64,000 nt of DNA, from positions 248,001 through 312,000 of the forward strand of contig NZ_FNAQ01000001.1 of assembly GCF_900101955.1 (NCBI RefSeq), read 5' to 3'. This stretch comes from Desulfuromonas thiophila (lineage in GTDB: Bacteria; Desulfobacterota; Desulfuromonadia; Desulfuromonadales; Desulfuromonadaceae). Positions 17,814 through 25,081 of the stretch are shown here, piece by piece; within the stretch, counting starts at the first letter, position 1; the number at the start of each line of letters is the position of its first letter. The notes under the pieces are model-generated. The model was not told the origin of the DNA, searched no databases, and saw only the letters and a program-made list of their open reading frames with translations. A program made the position numbers and the translations under genes.

Positions 17814-18615
17814 AGCGTTGAGCACGGCCTTGCATGGCCGGCGGGTTCTGGTCACCCGGCCACGCCAGCAGGCACAGGAATTTGTCCGATTGCTGCAGCA
17901 GGCCGGCGCCGAGGCGCTGGCGTTGCCGTTGATCCGCATTGCCGCGCCGGTCGACCCGCAGCCCTTGTGGCAGGCCCTTGCTGCCCTGGCAGACTACGAT
18001 GCCGTGCTGCTGACCTCGGTCAATGGCGTGGCGGCCGTGCGGCAGCTGTTGCAACCGGATGGCGCGCCGGCCTTTGTCTGGCCCAGCACGGTGCGGTTGT
18101 TCGCCGTCGGGCCCAAAACCGCGGCGGCGCTGCAGCGGCTTGGCTGGCCAGTGTGCCAGCCGCAGGCCGATTTCCGGGCCGAGAGCCTGCTGGCATTGCT
18201 GCAGCAACAGGGCGTGGCCGGCTGGCGGGTGCTCTATCCGCGGGCCGAGCAGGTGCGGCCGGTGCTGCCCGAGGGGTTGCGTGCCGCCGGTGCCATGCTG
18301 GAGGATCCGGTGGCCTATCGCACCCTGCCGGATCTGGAACGGCGCGATGAACTGCTGGCGCTGCTGCCGCACCTTGACGCCGTCACCTTCGCCTCTTCTT
18401 CCAGTGTCGAACAGTTTGTTGCCCTGCTCGGGAGCGAGACCGCCGCTGCGGTCTGCCGTGATCTGTGCTGCGCCAGCATCGGCCCGGTTACCACGGCCAC
18501 GGCGCAGCGTTTCGGCCTGGCTGTGCAGGCCGAAGCCGAGCCCTATACCCTTGAAGGCCTGGTGGCCGCGTTGCAGCGCCATTTCGTTTCTTTGCCAACC
18601 CAGGAGAGATGCTGA
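17803..18615 (+). CDS. hemD: Uroporphyrinogen-III synthase
   Basis: 270 residues of the HEM4 fold: [35 protein letters not shown], then [65 protein letters not shown] and [15 protein letters not shown]. It closes hydroxymethylbilane to uroporphyrinogen III. ATG 17803 overlaps the hemA stop. In most hem operons hemC stands between hemA and hemD; here they are directly fused by overlap and no hemC is present. Confidence 0.93.
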   Translation: MNTEALSTALHGRRVLVTRPRQQAQEFVRLLQQAGAEALALPLIRIAAPVDPQPLWQALAALADYDAVLLTSVNGVAAVRQLLQPDGAPAFVWPSTVRLFAVGPKTAAALQRLGWPVCQPQADFRAESLLALLQQQGVAGWRVLYPRAEQVRPVLPEGLRAAGAMLEDPVAYRTLPDLERRDELLALLPHLDAVTFASSSSVEQFVALLGSETAAAVCRDLCCASIGPVTTATAQRFGLAVQAEAEPYTLEGLVAALQRHFVSLPTQERC

Positions 18616-19589
18616 TGAACTTTCCCCAGTACCGCGCCCGCCGCACCCGCCGCAGCGACAGCCTGCGCCGGATGGTGCGCGAAACCCATCTGCGGCCGGA
18701 AGATCTGATCTATCCGCTGTTCAGCGCCTTCGGTGACAATATCCGCAAGGAAATTCCGTCCATGCCCGGTATTTACCAGCAGTCTATCGAGCATCTGGTA
18801 GCCGAGGCGCGCCAGGCGCAGGAACTGGGTATTGGTGCGGTGATCCTGTTCGGTATTCCCGAGCACAAGGATCCGCTGGGCCAGGATGCCTACAGCGATG
18901 CGGGTATTATCCAGCGCACCATCCGTGCCCTCAAGGCCGAGTTGCCCCAGCTGACCGTCATTACCGATGTCTGCCTGTGCGAGTACACGGATCACGGCCA
19001 TTGCGGCGTCATTTGCGACGGCGATGTTGATAACGATGCCACCCTCAGGCTGCTGGCGGCCGAGGCGCTGTCCCATGCCCGTGCCGGTGCCGATATCGTC
19101 GCTCCCAGCGATATGATGGATGGTCGCATCGCCGCGTTGCGCGAGGCGCTCGACGCCAATCATTTCAGCCATATTCCCATTATGAGCTACGCCGTCAAGT
19201 ATGCCAGCGCTTACTATGGCCCGTTCCGTGACGCGGCCGATTCGACGCCGCAGTTCGGCGACCGGCGCAGCTACCAGATGGACCCGGCCAACCGTCGCGA
19301 GGCTTTCCGCGAGGCGGCCCTTGATGTGGCCGAAAATGCCGACTTCCTGATGGTCAAGCCGGCTCTGGCCTATCTCGATATCCTGCGCGACATCCGCGAG
19401 CGCAGCGATCTGCCGCTGGTGGCCTACAACGTGTCGGGAGAGTATTCCATGCTCAAGGCGGCGGCGCGACAGGGCTGGATTGATCACGACCGGGTGATGC
19501 TGGAAACCCTGCTGGGCATGAAGCGTGCCGGCGCCGACCTGATCATCACCTACCACGCGCTGGAAGCGGCCCGTCTGCTGCGGAGCTGA
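18615..19589 (+). CDS. hemB: Delta-aminolevulinic acid dehydratase (porphobilinogen synthase)
   Basis: 324 residues. Condenses two 5-aminolevulinates. Catalytic zinc ligands are present (Cys120, Cys122, Cys130 in [13 protein letters not shown]), so it is the zinc-dependent form, with the Schiff-base lysines Lys195 ([16 protein letters not shown]) and Lys248 ([11 protein letters not shown]). ATG 18615 overlaps the hemD stop (TGATG), with AGGAG eight bases upstream. Confidence 0.97.
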   Translation: MNFPQYRARRTRRSDSLRRMVRETHLRPEDLIYPLFSAFGDNIRKEIPSMPGIYQQSIEHLVAEARQAQELGIGAVILFGIPEHKDPLGQDAYSDAGIIQRTIRALKAELPQLTVITDVCLCEYTDHGHCGVICDGDVDNDATLRLLAAEALSHARAGADIVAPSDMMDGRIAALREALDANHFSHIPIMSYAVKYASAYYGPFRDAADSTPQFGDRRSYQMDPANRREAFREAALDVAENADFLMVKPALAYLDILRDIRERSDLPLVAYNVSGEYSMLKAAARQGWIDHDRVMLETLLGMKRAGADLIITYHALEAARLLRS

Positions 19590-19650
19590 TCCGGCATTGC
19601 CTGGCGTGGCAGTGTGCCCGCCAGGCGACAGAAGAACAGCGTATAGCAAG

Positions 19651-19677
19651 GGCGGCCCGTCAGTGGGTCGCCTTTTT
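19651..19677 (+). terminator. Terminator after hemB
   Basis: GGCGGCCC pairs with GGGTCGCC (one G-U) around a 6-nt loop, followed by TTTTT. It ends the ccsA-hemA-hemD-hemB block just before the M16 protease gene. Confidence 0.65.
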
Positions 19678-19699
19678 CACAGGAAAAACAGGAAAATCT

Positions 19700-20992
19700 A
19701 TGGCGGATTCGATCGGCGAGGATTATCTGCAGCACAGCCTGGCCAATGGTGTGCGACTGGTGCTGGTGCCCGCTCCCCATCTGCACAGTGTCGAACTGGT
19801 CTGCTATGTTGGCGTGGGCAGTCGCGATGAAACGCGTGCCCAGGCCGGCCTGTCGCATGTGGTCGAGCACATGCTGTTTCGCGGCAACAGTCGCTATGCC
19901 TCCGGCCCCCTCATTGAGCAGGCCTTCGAGCGTTGTGGCAGCAGTGTCAATGCCGCTACCGATGTCGAGTCGACCAGCTTCTTTGCCCGCGTCCATCCGG
20001 CGGCGACGGCCGAAGCCCTTGAACTTTTCGCCTTGCTGTTGCGCACCCCGCGTTTTCAGCAGTTGGAAACGGAAAAGGCCATCATTCTGGAAGAGGCCCT
20101 GGGTGACTATAACGCCGATGGTGAGGATGTCTGTATTGACAACCATATCGGTCGACTGTTGTGGGGCGATCATGCCCTGGGACAACCGGTTATCGGTTAT
20201 CCCGAAAGTATTCGCTCCTTTACGGTCGAACAGGTTCGCGCCTGGTACCAGCGCTATTATGTGCCGGGCAATCTGCTGATCGTCCTGGCCGGGCCCCTGA
20301 CCCTGGCCGAGGTGTTGCCGGCGGTCGACAGGGCCTTTGGCGACTGGCAACCGGCGCCGCTGCCGGCGCGCGATTTCCCTCTGCCCCCGCCGGTTATCGG
20401 ACCGCGCTTTGCCTGGGTGGCCGATAACGACGCGCAGCTGAGTGTGCAGCTGGCCTGGCGTACCGGCGGCTATCGCGATCCCGCCAGCCCGGCCCTGCGT
20501 GCCCTGCGCCGTCTGCTGGCCGAGGGGGGCGTGAGCCGACTGATGTCAAGCCTGCGCGAAGATGCGGGCCTGACCTATCATGTTGACGCCAGTTTGGAGG
20601 AATATCCGGCCTGTGGCTGCCTGACCATCGATCTGACCAGTGAGCCGGACAAGCTGGTGCGGGTGGTGGAGACCCTGCGGCGGGAGGTTGTGCGGGCCTG
20701 CCAGCCGGCCAGCGCCGCCGAGGTGCAGCACCTGATTCGCACCGCGCTGCACCAGCTCGATTTCAGTCGCGATAGTGTCGAGGAACTGGCCGGTCGCTAT
20801 GGCTGGGGCCTGTTCAGCGGCCAGTTGCGTACCCTGCAGCAAGAGCGCCAGCTGTGGCAGCAGCTGACGGCAGAAGCCATCGTGACCGCGGCTGCACAGG
20901 TGTTGCGGCCCGAGCAGCTCTGTTTCGCCTGTGTTGGTCCCTGGCGTGCCGCCGACCGCCAGCAGGTCGAGGCCCTATTGCGTGTCTTGTAG
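19700..20992 (+). CDS. M16-family zinc peptidase (pitrilysin/processing-peptidase type)
   Basis: 430 residues with the inverted zinc motif HVVEH (His53, Glu56, His57) and the downstream Glu in ETEKAIILEEALGDYNAD. The C-terminal half is a degenerate, non-zinc M16 domain. It resembles the short bacterial PqqL/YmxG-type peptidases. No signal peptide is apparent, so it is probably cytoplasmic. Start follows CAGGAAAATCT. It lies 22 bases after the hemB terminator, so it likely has its own promoter or depends on readthrough. Confidence 0.88.
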   Translation: MADSIGEDYLQHSLANGVRLVLVPAPHLHSVELVCYVGVGSRDETRAQAGLSHVVEHMLFRGNSRYASGPLIEQAFERCGSSVNAATDVESTSFFARVHPAATAEALELFALLLRTPRFQQLETEKAIILEEALGDYNADGEDVCIDNHIGRLLWGDHALGQPVIGYPESIRSFTVEQVRAWYQRYYVPGNLLIVLAGPLTLAEVLPAVDRAFGDWQPAPLPARDFPLPPPVIGPRFAWVADNDAQLSVQLAWRTGGYRDPASPALRALRRLLAEGGVSRLMSSLREDAGLTYHVDASLEEYPACGCLTIDLTSEPDKLVRVVETLRREVVRACQPASAAEVQHLIRTALHQLDFSRDSVEELAGRYGWGLFSGQLRTLQQERQLWQQLTAEAIVTAAAQVLRPEQLCFACVGPWRAADRQQVEALLRVL

Positions 20993-21017
20993 GGCCGGTG
21001 CGGCCATTGCCGGAGCC

Positions 21018-22907
21018 TCAGGATGATGCCGCCACGTCCGAAGCCTGGTCCAGCGGCAGGCTCAGGGTGAAACTGCTGCCCTGTCCCGGTTGACTGGTGA
21101 CACGGATCTGCCCGCCATGACTTCGGGCAATCTCGTAGCACAGGTTCAGGCCCAGACCCGTACCCTGGCCAACCTCGCGGGTGGTGAAAAAAGGTTCGAA
21201 GATTTTACCGAGCAGTTCGGACGGAATGCCCGGCCCCGTATCGCTGACGCAGAGATGGAGCACACCGTCCTCCATCCAGCTGCGCAGGCCGAGCCGGCCC
21301 CGACCGGCCATGGCCTGGGCGGCGTTCTGCAGCAAATGGGTCAGGAGCTGTTCGATCTGTTGAGGAGCGCAGGCAAGCGCCGGCAGCTCTGCCAGCTCCT
21401 GCTCGATCTCCAGGCCGGCGAGCTGATCCTTGAGCTGTGCCAGGCAGTGGCGCAGGCAGTCGTTGAGGTCGATTAGGCCACGACGGGAGGCGTCGTCGGC
21501 GCAGGATTTTCGCAGATCGGCAACAATCCGGCGGATGCGTTCCATGCCAGACCTGGATTCGGCGATCAGTTCGGGCAGATCCGCCAGCAGTTCGGCAATC
21601 TTGAGTTTTTCTCGCTCGGCCGCACAGGGCTGGGCCAAGGCTTCGGGCAGCTGCCGGCAGCGCTCATCGACATGGTGGAGGTAGCTGACGATGCGTTCGG
21701 CATAGCGGGCCAGGGTGCCGAGATTGCTGAGCACAAAACCCGCCGGATTGTTGATTTCGTGGGCAATGCCAGCCGCCAGCTGGCCGATGGCGGCCAGCTT
21801 TTCCTGTTGGAGCAGTTGAAACTGGGCCGCCTTGAGCTGCTGGTGGGCCTGGGCCAGCTCAGCGTGGGTGCGTCTAAGCCGGCCATGAAGTCGCAGCACG
21901 AAAGCGGTGTACAGCAGCAGCACGACGATAGCCGTCGTGGCGCCGAGCAGCGCCCAGCCATATTGACGGAGCACCGCAGCGAAGGTGAAGCTGCCGTAGT
22001 CCCGGTAGGGCCCAAGTCGAAGCGCTTTGAAGAGTTCATGTAATCTGGTATAGTCCTGCGGAATGGTCCAGCCGACACTGGCGGCAGCCTGTGCGGCCGG
22101 GTCGTTATCGGCCATCTCCAGCAGGGCGATGGTAACCTGCTGCGCCAGAGAAGGGTCGGTCTGTGGCAGAACCGCAATGGGCCATTCCGGGTAGAGGTCA
22201 GTGCTGTGCAGCAGATCGAAACCCTCATGCTGGCGGGGCTGCAGAATACGGAAATCTGTTAGCCGGATGACTCCGGTTGCCGCCAGATCTTCGAGGATGC
22301 CTGTGCGGACGGTCCCGGCATCAACCGCACCCTGGGCGACGGCTGCCACCACGGCATCGTGGCTGCCGCCGAAACGCAGCTGGGCGAAATGCTCTGCCGG
22401 CTCAATGCCGGCCGCCTTCAGTTCATACCAGGCCATGCGCCAGCCGCCGAGGGAGTTTTCGCCGGCCGCCATGAACCGACGGTTTTTCAGGTTCGTCAGG
22501 GTCTGCAGGTCGGTGCGCTCTGACCGGCAGAAGATGACACCGCCAAAGCGTGTCTGGCTCTGGCCAGCCACCTGGCGCCGCAAGGTGGCGATTCGGCTGG
22601 CACCGCACAGTTCTTCCAGCTCGATATAGATCGACGGGTTGGTGATAACGAAATGGTAGGCGTGCTGGCGCGCCGCCGGCACAATCGCGGTGAAATCGTA
22701 GGGCACAATGCGGAACTGTTGGCTGGGAATCTTGCGGTTGAGATAATCCGCCGTGGCTTGCCAGCTTTGCAGTGCAGCCTCTTCGCCGCGCAGGGCCAGC
22801 ACAGCGATGCGGATGTCGCTGTGCGCGGCAGCACCGGCGGTTGTCAGGAATGGCGGGCAGTGGAATCCGGCCAGCAGGAGCGGCAGAAGAATAAGCGATC
22901 TGGTCAT
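21018..22907 (-). CDS. Sensor histidine kinase with PhnD-like periplasmic binding domain
   Basis: 629 residues. Signal or TM at the N-terminus, then about 270 residues resembling PhnD/TtrS-type substrate-binding proteins (IRIAVLALRGEEAALQSWQATADYLN, then YHFVITNPSIYIELE, and GAVDAGTVRTGILEDLAATG). TM follows at about 320-342, a coiled coil (HAELAQAHQQLKAAQFQLLQQEKLAAIGQLAAG), HisKA with His383 (GIAHEINNPAGFVLSN), and HATPase with FEPFFTTREVGQGTGLGLNLCYEIARSHGG. TtrS (tetrathionate) and phosphonate-type sensors share this layout. No response regulator is adjacent, so it is an orphan here. It is convergent with the M16 gene. Confidence 0.88.
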   Translation of the reverse strand: MTRSLILLPLLLAGFHCPPFLTTAGAAAHSDIRIAVLALRGEEAALQSWQATADYLNRKIPSQQFRIVPYDFTAIVPAARQHAYHFVITNPSIYIELEELCGASRIATLRRQVAGQSQTRFGGVIFCRSERTDLQTLTNLKNRRFMAAGENSLGGWRMAWYELKAAGIEPAEHFAQLRFGGSHDAVVAAVAQGAVDAGTVRTGILEDLAATGVIRLTDFRILQPRQHEGFDLLHSTDLYPEWPIAVLPQTDPSLAQQVTIALLEMADNDPAAQAAASVGWTIPQDYTRLHELFKALRLGPYRDYGSFTFAAVLRQYGWALLGATTAIVVLLLYTAFVLRLHGRLRRTHAELAQAHQQLKAAQFQLLQQEKLAAIGQLAAGIAHEINNPAGFVLSNLGTLARYAERIVSYLHHVDERCRQLPEALAQPCAAEREKLKIAELLADLPELIAESRSGMERIRRIVADLRKSCADDASRRGLIDLNDCLRHCLAQLKDQLAGLEIEQELAELPALACAPQQIEQLLTHLLQNAAQAMAGRGRLGLRSWMEDGVLHLCVSDTGPGIPSELLGKIFEPFFTTREVGQGTGLGLNLCYEIARSHGGQIRVTSQPGQGSSFTLSLPLDQASDVAASS

Positions 22908-23055
22908 CGGGCAGTATCCGCATCTGAGTTCATGGGGCCGAAAACGGCATCAGAGGGTTTGGCACTTCCCGACTATAACAGTTTCGTGGCGTAAATCGTA
23001 AGTCTTTACCACTAGGCGGTTCTTGCCAAATGCCATTATCAAGGAAGGTATGCCG

Positions 23056-23970
23056 ATGAGGAATGTTGCCCAAATCCTGCTGCTGCTTGTTGGTCTGTCC
23101 AGCGGGCTGGTTGGCTGTATGGCGCCGATTCCCATGGCGGAAAAAACAGCAGGGGTGGTCCTGCCGACCACGCCGGTCGCTGACAGCAACGGAAAAAAGG
23201 CGGCTACCGCTGCGGTAGCGTCTGAACCGTCGCAGGCGCTGGTTGTGCTAACGGAGGCCGCAGCCGCAGTGCCGGCTGAGGTGGCGGTGGACGAGGCCTC
23301 AGCGGCTGCGATTGTCGAACCGCCGGCGGTGCAGTTGCTGGGTTACAGCATTCAGGTCGGCGCCTTCTCCCGGCAGGACAACGCCGAACGGCTGGCGCAG
23401 CAGTTGTCCGATGCTGGCTGCGATGCCCAGGCGGTTGAAACCGACGCCGGTCTGTACCGGGTGCGTTTTGGCGACTATCCTTCGGCGGCTACCGCCCGGG
23501 CTGAAGCCGAGCGTCTGCAGCGCCAGGATCTGATCGCCGATTTCTATGTCGTGGCACCGCAGACGGCACCGCTGTTGCGGCAGCCGGAGCCGGTCCTGGG
23601 TCTGCGGCATGAACTGGTGGTCACGGCCCAGCGCTTTCTCGGTACGCCCTACCGTTATGGCGGCATGTCGGAAAAAAATGGTTTTGATTGCAGTGGTCTG
23701 ACCTTGACGGCTTACCGCCTTAATGGACTGGAGTTGCCGCGCAGTTCCGGTGAGCAATACCGCGTCGGCCGCCCTGTCCCTCGCGCCCAGCTGCGACCGG
23801 GCGATCTGGTGTTTTTCGCCATCAGCGGCAGCCGCATTTCCCATGTTGGTATCTATGTCGGCGACGGCCGTTTTATCCATGCGCCCCGGCGCGGCAAACC
23901 GGTGGCGGTTTCCCGCCTGGATGACAGCTATTACCGCAAACGTTACGTTGGCGCCCGCACCTATCTGTGA
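23056..23970 (+). CDS. NlpC/P60 lipoprotein with SPOR domain
   Basis: 304 residues. Signal peptide with lipobox (LVGC), an Ala/Val-rich linker, a SPOR domain at about 95-175 (YSIQVGAFSRQDNAERLAQQL...YRVRFGDYPSAATARAEAERL), and an NlpC/P60 endopeptidase with catalytic Cys in NGFDCSGLTLTAYR, His in RISHVGIYVGDGRFIHAPR. SPOR binds denuded septal glycan and NlpC/P60 cleaves stem peptides, so an envelope-anchored cell-wall hydrolase, probably in cell separation. The ATG at 23056 is chosen for its spacing from AAGGAAGG; 23050 is one base from it. Confidence 0.9.
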   Translation: MRNVAQILLLLVGLSSGLVGCMAPIPMAEKTAGVVLPTTPVADSNGKKAATAAVASEPSQALVVLTEAAAAVPAEVAVDEASAAAIVEPPAVQLLGYSIQVGAFSRQDNAERLAQQLSDAGCDAQAVETDAGLYRVRFGDYPSAATARAEAERLQRQDLIADFYVVAPQTAPLLRQPEPVLGLRHELVVTAQRFLGTPYRYGGMSEKNGFDCSGLTLTAYRLNGLELPRSSGEQYRVGRPVPRAQLRPGDLVFFAISGSRISHVGIYVGDGRFIHAPRRGKPVAVSRLDDSYYRKRYVGARTYL

Positions 23971-24020
23971 TGGGGGTGTAACAACACCCCGGCAGTGGTG
24001 CTGCTGCCAACCGGTTCAGC

Positions 24021-24066
24021 CATAAAAAAAGACGGGCTTCCCCACAGAAGCCTGTCTTTTTTTATG
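24021..24066. terminator. Strong terminator after the NlpC/P60 gene
   Basis: A nearly perfect 19-bp inverted repeat (CATAAAAAAAGACGGGCTT with AAGCCTGTCTTTTTTTATG, one G-U) around an 8-nt loop has T-runs on both strands, so it also works leftward for trmJ-side transcripts. Confidence 0.85.
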
Positions 24067-24324
24067 GCCCAGCGGGTCAGAGGGCGGTGCGGTGACCTGT
24101 TTGTACACCTTGAAGAGATCCGTATAGTCACATAGCGGCTATCGAAGCCACTGGTGATCCCATCAGGAGAATAGGCAGCAAAGTTGTTATCGGTGCCACT
24201 GAGCAGTTCGGCAAAGTGCTCGCACCAAAGCCACGGACAAACAGAGGCACCAACTCGTTGGCATGGTTGCTACTTCCCAGGCTGCTCCGGCAGAGCTTTG
24301 GGGTGGAGTGATGGCCAGCAGCAA
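24067..24324. other. Non-coding or decayed stretch between terminator and trmJ
   Basis: About 260 bases without a convincing gene. One plus-strand frame is open from about 24135 (reading IAAIEATGDP, then KVVIGATEQFGKVL) to about 24310, without a start codon or ribosome site. It may be the remnant of a coding sequence, but I do not recognise it. No tRNA-like fold was seen. Confidence 0.4.
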
Positions 24325-25074
24325 TCAGCCGCGCCGTTTGCCCGGCCAGTCCTGCACGCTCTGTGACAGCTGCTCCACCAGCCCGCGCAGCAGGTTGATC
24401 TCTGCCGGGTCGGGCAGTGCCCGCGCCAGCAGGCGGCGCAGTGCGGCCGGGATCACCTCGGGCCGGCTGGGATTGCTGTAACCGATGCGGTCGATCAATT
24501 CTTCCACGGGTCGCATGAGGCTTTCGATCTGCTGATGATTGGGCAGCGCCAGCGCCGCGGCTGGCGTATCGACCACGGCAGGGCCAGAGCGGGTCAGTTC
24601 GTACAGGGTGACGACCACGGCCTGGGCCAGATTGAGAGAACCCTTGTCGCCCGGCGTGGCAATGGTGGCGGCAGAGCTGCAGGCCATGAGCTCGGCGGTG
24701 GTCAGGCCCATGTCTTCGCGGCCGAAGACCAGGGCAATGCGGCTGGCGCTGGGCAGCCTGGCCAGCTTGCCGGGCAGGCGCGGCAGCTCTTCGGGCTGAC
24801 CGCGCAACCGCCCAAGGCGGCGGGTCAGGGCCACACTGAAATGCAGATCGGCCAGGGCGGCAGGTAGGTCGCTGAACCGCTCGGCCTGGCCGAGCAGGGG
24901 GCTGGCGCTGACGGCGAACTTGACGGCCTCGGGCGCAAGGTGGTTGCACGGGTTGACCAGCCGCAGCTGCTGGACGCCGAAATTGGCCATGGCGCGGCAG
25001 GCGGCGCCGATATTGCCGGGCTGCTGGGGTTCGACCAGCACCAGCACCAAACGGGTAGGATCAAGGGCGGTCAT
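24325..25074 (-). CDS. trmJ: tRNA (cytidine/uridine-2'-O-)methyltransferase, TrmJ family
   Basis: 249 residues with the SPOUT knot motifs: VLVEPQQPGNIGAACRAMANFGV (motif 1), ALVFGREDMGLTTAELMAC (motif 2) and SLNLAQAVVVTLYEL (motif 3), plus a helical C-terminal extension. TrmJ methylates the 2'-OH of residue 32 in tRNAs. It starts seven bases after the sigma-54 activator gene, so the two are almost certainly co-transcribed, an odd pairing. Confidence 0.88.
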   Translation of the reverse strand: MTALDPTRLVLVLVEPQQPGNIGAACRAMANFGVQQLRLVNPCNHLAPEAVKFAVSASPLLGQAERFSDLPAALADLHFSVALTRRLGRLRGQPEELPRLPGKLARLPSASRIALVFGREDMGLTTAELMACSSAATIATPGDKGSLNLAQAVVVTLYELTRSGPAVVDTPAAALALPNHQQIESLMRPVEELIDRIGYSNPSRPEVIPAALRRLLARALPDPAEINLLRGLVEQLSQSVQDWPGKRRG

Positions 25075-25081
25075 CGGCGGC

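Noticed and set aside
22955-22975. TGGCAC near the divergent kinase/NlpC region as a sigma-54 promoter
   Set aside because: The -12 GC element is missing at the required spacing.
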